DNA of 64,000 nt, taken from Geitlerinema sp. PCC 7407 (GTDB lineage Bacteria; Cyanobacteriota; Cyanobacteriia; PCC-7407). Location: assembly GCF_000317045.1 (NCBI RefSeq), contig NC_019703.1:353501-417500 (forward strand). The letters are read 5' to 3'. This document shows positions 26,284 to 35,802 of this stretch, one piece after another; position 1 is the first letter of the stretch; every line of letters begins with the position of its first letter. A model generated the notes under the pieces. That model had not been told where the DNA came from. It made no database searches and saw only the letters and a program-made list of their open reading frames with translations. Made by a program: the position numbers and the translations under genes.

Positions 26284-26748
26284 ATGCCCAAGGAAATCGA
26301 GCGCAAATTTTTGGTCAAAAACGACGCCTGGCGGGCGATCGCCGTCGGGGTTCCTTACTGCCAGGGCTACCTGTCCTGCGACGTGGGCGCCACGGTGCGG
26401 GTGCGCCGGGTGGGCGATCGCGGCTATCTCACGGTCAAAGGGCCGACCCAGGGCGTGATTCGCCTGGAGTACGAGTATCCGATTCCGGTGGCCGAAGCCG
26501 AAGAAATGCTTCAGCGTCTGTGCCTGCGGCCCCTGATCGAAAAGGTGCGCCACAAAGTCGTCCTCGATGGCGTGGTGTGGGAAATTGACGAATTCGGCGG
26601 CGAGAATGCGGGGCTGATCGTGGCCGAAGTGGAGCTCGTCACCGAAGACCATCCCCTGACTTTGCCGGAGTGGATCGGCGAAGAAGTCTCCCACGACCCG
26701 CGCTACTTCAACGCGAATTTGGTCTCGATGCCCTACTGCCGCTGGTAG
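26284..26748 (+). CDS. CYTH-domain protein (triphosphate tunnel enzyme)
   Basis: 154-aa member of the CYTH superfamily, which contains triphosphatases and class IV adenylate cyclases. Begins with the signature EIERKFLV and continues ATVRVRRVGDRGYLTVKGP, IRLEYEYPIP, WEIDEFGGENAGLIVAEVELV: alternating charged residues facing the tunnel. In bacteria of this size it is most often a (tri)polyphosphatase; substrate not readable. Its 3' end overlaps the 3' end of the opposing giant gene by 41 bp. Confidence 0.9.
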   Translation: MPKEIERKFLVKNDAWRAIAVGVPYCQGYLSCDVGATVRVRRVGDRGYLTVKGPTQGVIRLEYEYPIPVAEAEEMLQRLCLRPLIEKVRHKVVLDGVVWEIDEFGGENAGLIVAEVELVTEDHPLTLPEWIGEEVSHDPRYFNANLVSMPYCRW

Positions 26749-29700
26749 CGCCCCCGGCAAGCTGCGATCCCAGGGCCTGGGCCACCTGGGCAAACACGGG
26801 CCGCCACGCTCCCCAGCGGCGCTGGCGAAACAGCCGCGCGGTCGGGTACCAGGGCGAGTCGGCGCGCTCCAGGAGCCAGCGCCAGTCCGGATTGGTGGCC
26901 AGCAGCACCCACACCGGCTTGCCCAGAGCGCCCGCCAGGTGCGCCACCGACGTATCCACGCTGATCACCAGGTCCAGCTGCGCGATCAGGGCTGCCGTAT
27001 CAGCGAAATCTTGGCAATATTGGCCCAAATCGGTCACCTGATGGCGAAATCCTGCCAGATCGGCCGCGCGATCGCCCTTTTGCAGGCTGTACCACTCGGT
27101 GCCCGGCAGCTCGAAAAGCGGCAGAAACTCCTCCAGCGGGCAGGATCGGCTGCGGTCCTTGCGGTGGGTGGGGCTGCCGGCCCACACGATCCCCACTCGG
27201 TAGGCCCCACTGATAGGCAGCTCGACCGGGGGCGGCGGCGCCGCCACGTAGGGCACCTGGGCCGGAATCGTCGCCAGGGTGGTGCCCAGGACTCGCGGCA
27301 GGCTGAGCAAGGGACAGTACAGGTCAAAGGACGGCACGCGATCGCCCTCGGTGAGCACCTGGTCTACGCCGGGCACGGTGGCGAACAGGCGCCGGAGCGG
27401 CGGCTTGCAGCCTGCGATGACGCGGCCGCCCAGGGCCTTGACCAGGGGCGCGTAGCGAATGAACTGAATCGCGTCGCCGAACCCCTGCTCTGAGTGCAGC
27501 AGGATGGTTTTGCCCTGGAGGTCTTGGCCGTCCCAGCGGGGCTGGGCAAAGGCCGTGGGCGGCTGGCCTTCCTCGACCCAGCGCTGCCAGCGCCACTCGT
27601 ACTCTGCAAAGCCCGCTGCCAAGTCGCCGCCCAAAAAGAGGGCGAGGGCTTTGCCAAAGTGGGCGTCGGCGTAGTCGGGCCGCAGGATGAGGGCGCGATC
27701 GAACGCCGCGATCGCCTCCTGGAGCTTGCCCTGCTCCATCTGCCCATTGCCCAAATTATAAAAAGCGTCGGCCAAGGCCGGGTCCAGGGCGATCGCCTGC
27801 TGGTAGGCCGCGATCGCCTCCTCGTAGCGGCCGAGTTCCTGGAGGGCGGTGCCGAGGTTTTGGTAGGGCTGGGGCGCGTCTGGCTGGAGGGCGATCGCCC
27901 GCTGATAGCATTCGAGGGCCGCATCAAACTGATTGAGCTTCTGGAGGGCCGCGCCGAGGTTGTAGTGGGCCTCCAGCAGGCTGGGCTTGTGCTGGAGCGC
28001 CTGGCGATACTGGGTCACCGCCGCGGCAAACTGCTCCTGGGCGTGGAGCACGGAGCCGAGATTGCAGTAGGCCTCGCCGTAGCGGGGATCCAGGGCGATC
28101 GCCCGCTGGTAGTGCTGGACCGCCGCTGGCATCTGGCCCAGCTCCCGCAGCACATTGCCAAAGTTGTTGTGCAGGCGGGGATTGTCCGGCTCCAGGGTCA
28201 GGCCCTGCTGATAGAACTGGAGCGCTTCGGGCAGGCGATTTTGCTGCTGAGCGATCAGGCCCAGGAGGTGCAGGGCTTCGCTGCTGGGGGCCTGATCGCA
28301 GATCTGGTGGCAAATCTGGGCGGCCTGGTCCAGCTGGCCGGTTCGGTACTGGTGCAGGGCCAGGGCCATGGTGCCCGCCGTCGCTGCTGGTTGAGCTGCC
28401 GGTTGACCAGACGGGATCTGGTCGCTGAGGGCCTGGTGCACCTGCCGGAAGACGCTCGCCCAGTCCCCCGGACTGGGCTGGCGAAACAGACGCGCCGTGG
28501 GGTACCAGGGGCAGTCGGTCCGCTCCAGCAGCCAGCGCCAGTCCGCCGCGTAGGACAGCAAAATCCAGACCGGCTTGCCCAGGGCGCCCGCCAGGTGAGC
28601 CACGGAGGTGTCCACGGTGATCACCAGATCCAGCTGGGCGATCGCGGCGGCGGTGTCGGCCATGTCCTGGCAGCGATCGCCCACGTTTTCGATCCGCGCG
28701 TCCCCCAGCACCTGCAAGTCCTGGGTTTGGGGGCCTTTTTGGAGGCTGTACCAGGTGGTGCCCGCCAGCTCGAACAGCGCCTGAAACTCTCGCAGCGGGC
28801 AGGAGCGCTGGCGGTTGCGGCGGTGAATGTCGCTGCCGCCCCACACGATGCCCACGCGGTAGCCGCTTCCGCTCAGGCGGGGGCCGTCCTCTGGGGCGGC
28901 TTGCAGGTAGGGCACCTCCGCCGGGATCGTCTCCAGGCGAGTACCCAGCATCCGGGGCAGGCTCAGCAGCGGCGCGTGCAGGTCAAAGTCCGGCCAGCGA
29001 TCGCCCTCGGACAGCACCGCATCTAGCCCTGCCACCCCCGTCAGCAGCCGCTTGAGGCTGGGGGGACACTCCAAGAGGACCCGGCCGCCCCGAGCTTTGA
29101 CCTGGCGGGCGAAGCGCACAAACTGGATCGTGTCGCCCAGTCCCTGCTCTGCGTGGAGCAAAATCGTTTTGCCGCTGAGCGGGCTGCCGTCCCACTCCGG
29201 CTGCGCAAACTCCCGTGGCGGCCAGCCTGCCAGCTTCCAGCGCCACTCGTAGGCCCGAAAGCCCGCCACCAAATCCCCCTGGAGCAGCAGCGCAAAGGCG
29301 ATGGCAAATTGCCCCTCGGCAAAGCTGGGCTGGAGGGCGACGGTGTGGCGATAGTGGGCGATCGCCGTGGCCAAGTCCCCGTGGTCTTGGGCGATGACGC
29401 CGAGGTTGTAGCGGGCGCGGAGGTGTTGAGGATCCAGGGCCAGAGCGCGCTCGTAGTGGGCGATCGCCTGGGAATAGTCCTGCTGGGCCTGGTAGGCCAC
29501 CCCCAGACTCACCCAGCCCTCAGCAAACTGGGGTTGGAGCTCGACGGCCCGCTGACCGACGGCGATCGCCTCGTCGAGGCGCTGGAGGGCCTGGAGCGCC
29601 AGCCCCCAGTTGCCGTAGGCCTCGGCGTAGTCCGGCTTGAGAGAGACCGCCTGCGCGTAGTGGGCGATCGCTTCTTCTAGGCGCCCCTGTTCCTTGAGGG

Positions 29701-32700
29701 CGTTGGCCAGGTTGCCGTGGGCCGCTGCAAAATCCGGCTGGAGGGCGATCGCCCGTCGCAGGTGGCTTTCTCCCTCCACCACGTCCCCTTGCTGACAGCG
29801 CAGGGTGCCCAGCAGCTCCAAAATCCGGGGCTCATCCGGGCGCTGGGCCAGCACCTGTCGGCACACCCGCTCCGCCAGCCCAAAGTCGCCCCGCTGCCAA
29901 TACTGCCAGGCGATCGCCCCCAGCTCCTCCACGGTCCCGGCCAAGACCTGGGGAGCCTGGCGCTTTGCCAAGGCTTCGTCCAGCGCCCCTCGCACCCTTT
30001 GCACCGCCCCCGGCCAGTCCCCAAAGGCCGGCTGCCGAAACAACCGCGCCGAAGCGTACCAGGGACTATCGTCGCGATCGCGCAGCCAGCGCCAGTCGGG
30101 GTTGTGGGCCAGGAGAATCCACACCGGTTTCCCGAGGGCGCCCGCCAGGTGGGCCACGGAGGTATCCACGGTGATCACCAGATCCAGGTGGGCGATCGCC
30201 GCAGCCGTGTCGGCCATGTCGGCCAGGTGCGGCCCCAGGTCGATCACCCCCTCGGGCAGGGCCGCTGCCCCCGGGCCTTTCTGGAGGCTGAAGAGCGCGA
30301 CCCCGGGCCGAGCCAGGGCCTGCACTAGCAGATCTGGCGGACAGGAGCGGTAGCGATCGTGGCGATGGTGGGGATTGCCCGCCCAGACAAGGCCGATTTT
30401 GTAGTCGCTGGGGGCGTTCATGGGGGTCTCGATCTGGGCCGCAATGTGGGGGCGATCGCCGGGGGGCTGGAGGTAGGGCGCGGGGGACAGGGCGTCGAGG
30501 GTCGTGCCCAGGCGGTAGGGCAGACTCAGCAAGGGTAAATAGGTGTCAAACGGGGGCAGCGCCTCTCCCTGGGCCACCACGGTTTCTACCCCGGCGACGC
30601 CGGTGAGCAGCGCCTTCAGCGGGGGCTGGCAGACCAAGATCACCTGGCCGCCCCGGGCCGCCACCTCGGCTGCAAACCGAACAAACTGGATCGTGTCTCC
30701 CAGCCCCTGCTCGGCCAGCAGCAAAATGCGCCGATTCTGGAGCGGCTCGCCCGCCCAGGCAGGCTGCTGGAACGCGGGACCCTGGGGCAGCAGCTGCCAG
30801 CGCCACTCGTACTCCGCAAAGCCCCGCCGATAGTCCCCGGCCGTCAGCAGACTGGTGGCTAGCCCCAGATGGGCGTCGGCGTGGCTGGGCTGGAGGGCGA
30901 TCGCCTGTTCGTAGCGCTGGATTGCCTCGGGTAGGTGGCCCAGCTCTCGCTGAGCGTTGCCCCAGTCGCTGTAGGCGTCGGCGTACTGGGGATTGAGGGC
31001 GATCGCCTGGGCGTGATAGGGCAGGGCCTCGGCCCACTGGCCCTGCTCCTGGAGGGCCGCGCCGAGGTTGTTCTGGGCCTCGGCGGAGCGAGGATTAAGT
31101 TCAAGAGAGCGCTGGTGGGCGGCGATCGCCTCGGGCAGCTTTTTCTGGCGGCGCAGGGCCACCCCGAGATTGTTGTAGGCGTCGGCGTACTGGGGGTTGA
31201 GGGCGATCGCCCGCTGGTAGCAGGCCACCGCTTCTTCTAGGCGGCCCTGGGTCAAGAACACCGCCCCCAGGTTGCTGTGGGCCTCGGGGACAGCAGGGTT
31301 AAGGGCGATCACGCGCTGATTGAGGGCGATCGCCTGCTCGTACTGCTGCGTTTGGTAGGCGACCACGCCCCACAGCAGCCAGGCAGGCCCATGGTCGGGG
31401 CACTGCTCGGTGACGCGGCGGCACTGGGCCTCGGCCTCGCCCCACTGCCCCGCCTGATAGGCCCGAAAGGCGAGGGAAAAGGTCTGGGCCACGGCGGCTG
31501 GCAGGACTTTGGGCGCGGTGAGGGCCTCCAGGGCCGATCGCACCTGGGCAAAGACGCTGGGCCAGTCGCGCGGGGCCGCGGGCCGAAACAGCCGGGCCGT
31601 CGGGTACCAGGGGCTGTCGGAGCGCTCCAGGAGCCAGCGCCAGTCGGGGTTGTAGGACAGCAGCACCCACACGGGCTTCCCCAGGGCGCCGGCCAGGTGG
31701 GCCACCGACGTGTCCACGGTGATCACCAGGTCCAGGTGAGCGATCGCCGTCGCCGTATCGCCAAAGTCCTGAAACTGCGGCCCCAGATCGAGCAGGCGAT
31801 CGCTCCAGCCCAGGGTCTGGAGGTCCTGGGCGCGATCGCCCTTTTGCAAACTCACCCAGGTGATCCCTGGCAGGCTCAGCAGCGGCTCAAAAAACGCCAG
31901 CTCCGCCGATCGGGTGCGATCGCTGCGGTGGGTGGGACTGCCAGCCCAAACCAGGCCGATTTTGTAGTCGGGGCGCGCGACCAGAGACTCGGCCCAGTCG
32001 GGCAGCGGCGGCTCGGGAGCCTGGAGATAGGGCACCGCCTGGGGAATCGTCTCCAGGGTGGTGCCCAGCAGGTAGGGCAGGCTCAGCAGCGGCGCATGAA
32101 CTTCAAAGTCCGGCAGCGCTTCGCCCCGCGTCACCACCTGGGCGATCGCGGGCATTCGCTCCAGCAGCCGCCGCACGGGCCCCTGGCACTCCACCACCAC
32201 CCGGCCCTGCTGGGCCAGGGGAATGGCAAAGCGAATGAACTGGAGCGTATCGCCGAAGCCCTGCTCGGCGTGGAGCAGCAGGGTGCGTCCGGCCAGGGGG
32301 GAGCCGTCCCAGAGGGGCTGGGGAAACTCCCGGAGCGGCACGTACTGACTCGATCGCCAGCGCCACTCGTACTCTGCAAACCCCTCCCGGAGCTGGCCGG
32401 TCAGCAGCAGGGCCAGACTGAGATTGTTGTGGGTGTCCACGCTCTCCGGGTCGAGGGCCAGAGCCTGACGATACTGGGCGATCGCCGCTGCCACTTGGCC
32501 CGCCTCTTGCAGGACCACGCCCAGGTTGCTGTGGGCCTGGACGTAGCGCGGCTGGTGGGTCAGGGCCTGCTGGTAGCAGGCGATCGCCTCCTGGAGACGC
32601 CCCTGAATCTGAAAAGCATTGCCCAGGTTGTTGTGGGCCTCGGCAAAACTGGGCTGGAGGGCGATCGCCCGCTCGTAGCACGCGATCGCCCCTTCGAGCT

Positions 32701-33367
32701 GACCGGCCTCTTTGTAGGTGATTCCCAAGCCGCTGTGGGCCTCGGCCGCTTGGGGATGAAGGGCGATCGCCCGCTCATAGCACCGGATGGATTCGGCCCA
32801 ATTTCCCCCTTCTCGCCACGCCGCGCCCAGATTCAGCCAGGGATCGAGGGCCGTCGGCTGCGCCTGGAGCGCCTGCTGGTAGCAGGCCATCGCCTCGGAC
32901 CACTGCCCCTGCTGGCGCAAGTTATTGCCCAGATTGCCCAGGGCCTCCCAAAACCCAGGCTGGAGCTCCACCGCCCGCCGGTAGGCCGCGATCGCCTCCG
33001 GAATGCGGCCCTGGGCCTGGAGCGCGTTGCCCAGATTGTTGTAGGAGCCCGCGTAGTCGGGCTTCAGGGCCACCGCCCGCTGACAGTGGGCGATCGCGCC
33101 CTCCAGGTCCCCGGCCTCCTTCAGAGCCACCCCCAGATTGCTGTGGACCTCGGCATAGTTTGGCTTCAGGGCCAGGGCCTGCCGATAGAGGGCGATCGCC
33201 TCCTGGCCGCGCCCGGTCTGGTAGGCCAGCACCCCCAGCAACTGCAGCGCATCGAGATTTTGGGGCTGCTGGGCCAGAATCTGCCGATAAATCGGCTCAG
33301 CCTGGTCAAAGCGGCCGGCTTGGTGGTGCTGGAGCGCAAGGGCGATCGCGTCAGAAATCGTGGCCAT
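26708..33367 (-). CDS. Giant modular protein: four TPR-GT9-like modules
   Basis: 2,219 aa from the ATG at 33367 (MATISDAIALALQHHQAG). Four tandem modules, each with 7-10 TPR repeats (pattern AHNNLGNALQ-QG, EAIACYQRAIALQP) followed by a GT-B, heptosyltransferase-like domain. The domain has an N-lobe motif LLLHAEQGFGDTLQFIRF, a middle WYSLQKGDRA block, and a C-lobe motif VDTSVAHLAGALGKPVW followed by DSPWYPTARLFR. The C-lobe motifs lie near residues 554, 1069, 1587 and 2139. GT9 kinship is inferred from the G-x-GD and D-(T/S)-x-x-AHLA-ALGKP patterns; activity and substrate are unknown. No signal peptide, so probably cytoplasmic. Divergent from the methyltransferase gene. Confidence 0.92.
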   Translation of the reverse strand: MATISDAIALALQHHQAGRFDQAEPIYRQILAQQPQNLDALQLLGVLAYQTGRGQEAIALYRQALALKPNYAEVHSNLGVALKEAGDLEGAIAHCQRAVALKPDYAGSYNNLGNALQAQGRIPEAIAAYRRAVELQPGFWEALGNLGNNLRQQGQWSEAMACYQQALQAQPTALDPWLNLGAAWREGGNWAESIRCYERAIALHPQAAEAHSGLGITYKEAGQLEGAIACYERAIALQPSFAEAHNNLGNAFQIQGRLQEAIACYQQALTHQPRYVQAHSNLGVVLQEAGQVAAAIAQYRQALALDPESVDTHNNLSLALLLTGQLREGFAEYEWRWRSSQYVPLREFPQPLWDGSPLAGRTLLLHAEQGFGDTLQFIRFAIPLAQQGRVVVECQGPVRRLLERMPAIAQVVTRGEALPDFEVHAPLLSLPYLLGTTLETIPQAVPYLQAPEPPLPDWAESLVARPDYKIGLVWAGSPTHRSDRTRSAELAFFEPLLSLPGITWVSLQKGDRAQDLQTLGWSDRLLDLGPQFQDFGDTATAIAHLDLVITVDTSVAHLAGALGKPVWVLLSYNPDWRWLLERSDSPWYPTARLFRPAAPRDWPSVFAQVRSALEALTAPKVLPAAVAQTFSLAFRAYQAGQWGEAEAQCRRVTEQCPDHGPAWLLWGVVAYQTQQYEQAIALNQRVIALNPAVPEAHSNLGAVFLTQGRLEEAVACYQRAIALNPQYADAYNNLGVALRRQKKLPEAIAAHQRSLELNPRSAEAQNNLGAALQEQGQWAEALPYHAQAIALNPQYADAYSDWGNAQRELGHLPEAIQRYEQAIALQPSHADAHLGLATSLLTAGDYRRGFAEYEWRWQLLPQGPAFQQPAWAGEPLQNRRILLLAEQGLGDTIQFVRFAAEVAARGGQVILVCQPPLKALLTGVAGVETVVAQGEALPPFDTYLPLLSLPYRLGTTLDALSPAPYLQPPGDRPHIAAQIETPMNAPSDYKIGLVWAGNPHHRHDRYRSCPPDLLVQALARPGVALFSLQKGPGAAALPEGVIDLGPHLADMADTAAAIAHLDLVITVDTSVAHLAGALGKPVWILLAHNPDWRWLRDRDDSPWYASARLFRQPAFGDWPGAVQRVRGALDEALAKRQAPQVLAGTVEELGAIAWQYWQRGDFGLAERVCRQVLAQRPDEPRILELLGTLRCQQGDVVEGESHLRRAIALQPDFAAAHGNLANALKEQGRLEEAIAHYAQAVSLKPDYAEAYGNWGLALQALQRLDEAIAVGQRAVELQPQFAEGWVSLGVAYQAQQDYSQAIAHYERALALDPQHLRARYNLGVIAQDHGDLATAIAHYRHTVALQPSFAEGQFAIAFALLLQGDLVAGFRAYEWRWKLAGWPPREFAQPEWDGSPLSGKTILLHAEQGLGDTIQFVRFARQVKARGGRVLLECPPSLKRLLTGVAGLDAVLSEGDRWPDFDLHAPLLSLPRMLGTRLETIPAEVPYLQAAPEDGPRLSGSGYRVGIVWGGSDIHRRNRQRSCPLREFQALFELAGTTWYSLQKGPQTQDLQVLGDARIENVGDRCQDMADTAAAIAQLDLVITVDTSVAHLAGALGKPVWILLSYAADWRWLLERTDCPWYPTARLFRQPSPGDWASVFRQVHQALSDQIPSGQPAAQPAATAGTMALALHQYRTGQLDQAAQICHQICDQAPSSEALHLLGLIAQQQNRLPEALQFYQQGLTLEPDNPRLHNNFGNVLRELGQMPAAVQHYQRAIALDPRYGEAYCNLGSVLHAQEQFAAAVTQYRQALQHKPSLLEAHYNLGAALQKLNQFDAALECYQRAIALQPDAPQPYQNLGTALQELGRYEEAIAAYQQAIALDPALADAFYNLGNGQMEQGKLQEAIAAFDRALILRPDYADAHFGKALALFLGGDLAAGFAEYEWRWQRWVEEGQPPTAFAQPRWDGQDLQGKTILLHSEQGFGDAIQFIRYAPLVKALGGRVIAGCKPPLRRLFATVPGVDQVLTEGDRVPSFDLYCPLLSLPRVLGTTLATIPAQVPYVAAPPPPVELPISGAYRVGIVWAGSPTHRKDRSRSCPLEEFLPLFELPGTEWYSLQKGDRAADLAGFRHQVTDLGQYCQDFADTAALIAQLDLVISVDTSVAHLAGALGKPVWVLLATNPDWRWLLERADSPWYPTARLFRQRRWGAWRPVFAQVAQALGSQLAGGATSGSRASRPNSR
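26900..33367 (-). repeat. Four-unit tandem coding repeat (about 1.55-1.65 kb each)
   Basis: The conserved GT C-lobe coding block recurs at about 26.91, 28.57, 30.12 and 31.67 kb, giving periods of about 1,650, 1,555 and 1,545 bp. Units are diverged but clearly homologous at the protein level. Length changes come mainly from the number of TPRs. Confidence 0.85.
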
Positions 33368-33650
33368 GGCGAAGTCGCGGGTCAAGAATCTCCAGCATTC
33401 TGGCATGCAGTCTCTGTCAGTTTCAGCAGCGGGGAGGGGCCAGCGGATCAAGCGGCCCCTCGCTGAGCCGGGACCGCTAGAATCCTGGGCAGGCGTCCCG
33501 CGCCCCTGGCTTGCCCTGAGCCCATGACTTTCCGCCGTCTGCCCACCAATAAGAAATGCTGCTGATTCCTTGAAAAATCAAAAGAATTGGGAGAGCTTTT
33601 GGGGAGGCTAGGGGAGCCCCTGACCTGCACTAGGAGCGAGATTTAAGAAA

Positions 33651-34475
33651 ATGCTGACCACTTCAGAAACCAGTACGTTTGACCCCGCACAGCAGTTTCC
33701 GTCAATCGTCAATCAGATTCGCTTTCACTACGAAAACAATATTGACGGCAAAAGCAACTTTGAATTTCCGGCAGAAGAATACGAACTCTTAGCCTCAGAC
33801 TTGCAGATCGAGGGCGGCATTCCCACGCTGCCTCCCAGCCTTCAGCTCGAGCTCCTCAACACCAAAATCGGCGATCGCGCCGCAGAGCGCTACTACCGGC
33901 GGCTGTTTTTCCCGATTTTGTCGATGCAGCGCATGTCCACCATTGCGGTGGCCACGATGATCAACGCTATTGTTTCTCAGCTCCGGCCCGATCAGTGCTA
34001 CCTGAATATCGGCGTTTGGCACGGCTTCACCTTTTTCTCGGGACTACTCAACAATCCCGATAAGCTCTGCATTGGCGTTGACAACTTTTCGGAGTTTACG
34101 AGCGAAAATGCCAGCTCTCGAGACGCGTTTTACCGCCGATTTCTCGGCCTAAAAACCCAGAATCACTTCTTTTTTGAATCGGGCTATGAACGGGTCTTTG
34201 ATGACTTTTTGAAAACCAAAATTGGCTTCTATTTGTATGACGGAGCCCACGACTATGACAATCAGCTCAAGTCCTTGCTGATCGCGGAGCCTTTCTTGGC
34301 CAAAGACTGCATCATCATGGTCGATGACACCAACTTCCAGGCCGCGCGACAGGCAACCCTGGACTTCTTGGACATGCGCAAGACCCAGTACCGGCTGCTG
34401 TTTGACCTGCCGACGCCGCGCAACCTCTATCCCACCTGGTGGAACGGCATCATGATCTTGCAAAAGCTCTGGTAG
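33651..34475 (+). CDS. Class I SAM-dependent methyltransferase-like protein
   Basis: 274 aa. A Rossmann-like region is seen as QCYLNIGVWHGFTFFSGLL (motif I position, G-x-x-x-G reduced), followed by CIGVDNFSEF (acidic residue at the ribose-binding position) and FYLYDGAHDYDNQLKSL with IIMVDDTNF. This pattern resembles the Methyltransf_24 type found among sugar- and natural-product-modifying enzymes. The canonical glycine motif is weak, so activity is inferred. It is the only plus-strand gene inside the TPR/GT island and converges with the GT2-TPR gene with a 6-bp gap. Confidence 0.7.
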   Translation: MLTTSETSTFDPAQQFPSIVNQIRFHYENNIDGKSNFEFPAEEYELLASDLQIEGGIPTLPPSLQLELLNTKIGDRAAERYYRRLFFPILSMQRMSTIAVATMINAIVSQLRPDQCYLNIGVWHGFTFFSGLLNNPDKLCIGVDNFSEFTSENASSRDAFYRRFLGLKTQNHFFFESGYERVFDDFLKTKIGFYLYDGAHDYDNQLKSLLIAEPFLAKDCIIMVDDTNFQAARQATLDFLDMRKTQYRLLFDLPTPRNLYPTWWNGIMILQKLW

Positions 34476-34481
34476 AGGCCG

Positions 34482-35783
34482 CTAGCTGGGGCTGACCTCG
34501 GGAGCCGGATCGACCTGGAAGTGGGCGAGCTGCTGGCGGGCCTGGGTGAAGTTGGGCTCGATGGCCAGGGTGGCCTGGAGGGCCTGATAGGCCTCGGTGT
34601 AGCGCTGGAGCTGGATCAGGGCCATGGCGAGGTTGTAGTGGACAGCGGCCCACTCGCTGGTGGGAAAGTCGGGGGCGATCGCCCGCACCTGCTGGAAGCA
34701 CTGGGCCGCGGCGGCAAACTGCTTTTGGCTGTACCAGGCCGCGCCCCAGTTGTTGTAGGCCATGGCCCGCTTGTTGCTCAGGGCGGTGGAGTGGGCCTGC
34801 CCGAGGCTGACGGCCTGGTCGTAGCAGGCGATCGCCTCCTGAAACTGCTGCTGCTGTAGGTACTGGTCCCCCCGCGCCTCGCAGGAAACTAGGGCATACT
34901 GCTGAATCTCTGGCGCGATGGGCTCGACGAACTTGTCCCGCAGATACCGGAGCTTTTCGCTCTCTAGGCGGGCGGCGATCGCGTGGCGGCGCTGCTCATC
35001 GGGGAGCGTGGTGGCCTGGTATTCCCCGGGAGCCGTCGTGAACTTGGCCATCTGGCGATCGAAGCTGCTGCCGGGATAGCGAATATATTCGGTGGTCTCC
35101 AGATCCAGGTGGGCCATGCGAAATAGCTCGGTGATGGAGCGGCGGTAGGCGATGTCCTCGCGGCCCCGGATCTGCTTGTAGACCTGGTTTTCGGGATAGC
35201 CCTCCACAAACTCGTGGCAGAGCCGCCGCACCGCCAGGTTGATCACCAGGCTATTTTCCACGGCTCGCTTCCAGTAGGGGTGGAGGCTGTCCTCCATGCG
35301 CACCCGCAGGCTCACCGCGCCGAGGGGCTCGGCGGGGGGTGGCAGCGATCGCAGGTACTGGGCGACGGCGGGCGGCAGCGCCTCGGCCACCGGCAGCGGC
35401 TCGCTGGCGCCCACCGGGTGATTGAGCAGGCACATCCCCAGATAGATGTGCTCCGGGAAAAACAGATCGTCGCCGTCGCAGAAAAACAGCACGTCTCCCC
35501 TCGAGCCCCGCACCCCCGTATTGCGGGCGGGGCCAGCGCCCCAGCTGTGGGTGTGGCTGAGAATGCGGTAAAAAGGCTTGTTTGCGGCGTGGGCCTGGGC
35601 CACGGCCAGGGTGTTGTCGGGGGAGCCGTCGCACACCACGACGATCTCAGGGGCGATCGCCGCTCCCTGGGGATAGTGACGCTGAAAGAACGCGATGCTG
35701 GCCTCAATGCTCTCGAGGGTGCGCACCAGGTAGTTTTCGCACCGAAAAGCCGGAATGATCACGGAAAAGGCTCGAATCGTCAC
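34482..35783 (-). CDS. GT2 glycosyltransferase fused to C-terminal TPRs
   Basis: 433 aa. Residues about 1-130 form a GT-A nucleotide-sugar fold: FSVIIPAFRCENYLVRTLESI, VVCDGSPDNTLAVAQ, and the metal-binding FFCDGDDLFFPEHIYLG. The last 140 residues carry three TPR-like units (QQQFQEAIACYDQAVSLGQ, KQFAAAAQCFQQVRAIAP, QRYTEAYQALQATLAIEP). Only 19 bp separate it from the 4,135-aa gene upstream, so they are probably one operon. The same TPR plus glycosyltransferase logic with a different transferase family argues for a shared scaffold role. Confidence 0.88.
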   Translation of the reverse strand: MTIRAFSVIIPAFRCENYLVRTLESIEASIAFFQRHYPQGAAIAPEIVVVCDGSPDNTLAVAQAHAANKPFYRILSHTHSWGAGPARNTGVRGSRGDVLFFCDGDDLFFPEHIYLGMCLLNHPVGASEPLPVAEALPPAVAQYLRSLPPPAEPLGAVSLRVRMEDSLHPYWKRAVENSLVINLAVRRLCHEFVEGYPENQVYKQIRGREDIAYRRSITELFRMAHLDLETTEYIRYPGSSFDRQMAKFTTAPGEYQATTLPDEQRRHAIAARLESEKLRYLRDKFVEPIAPEIQQYALVSCEARGDQYLQQQQFQEAIACYDQAVSLGQAHSTALSNKRAMAYNNWGAAWYSQKQFAAAAQCFQQVRAIAPDFPTSEWAAVHYNLAMALIQLQRYTEAYQALQATLAIEPNFTQARQQLAHFQVDPAPEVSPS

Positions 35784-35802
35784 AAAAACTGCCTCCCAGG
35801 TT

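Noticed and set aside
27494..33466. Plus-strand frames of 510 and 729 aa inside the giant gene
   Set aside because: Antisense shadows of the TPR repeats; composition (Gly/Val/Gln repeats of the type GDRLL) mirrors the HIP1-rich sense codons and no family is recognised.
33420..33470. Inverted repeat upstream of the giant gene (CAGCG-AGGGGCC / GGCCCCT-CGCTG)
   Set aside because: A stable hairpin lies in the divergent promoter region, but I found no basis to call it a terminator, operator or RNA.
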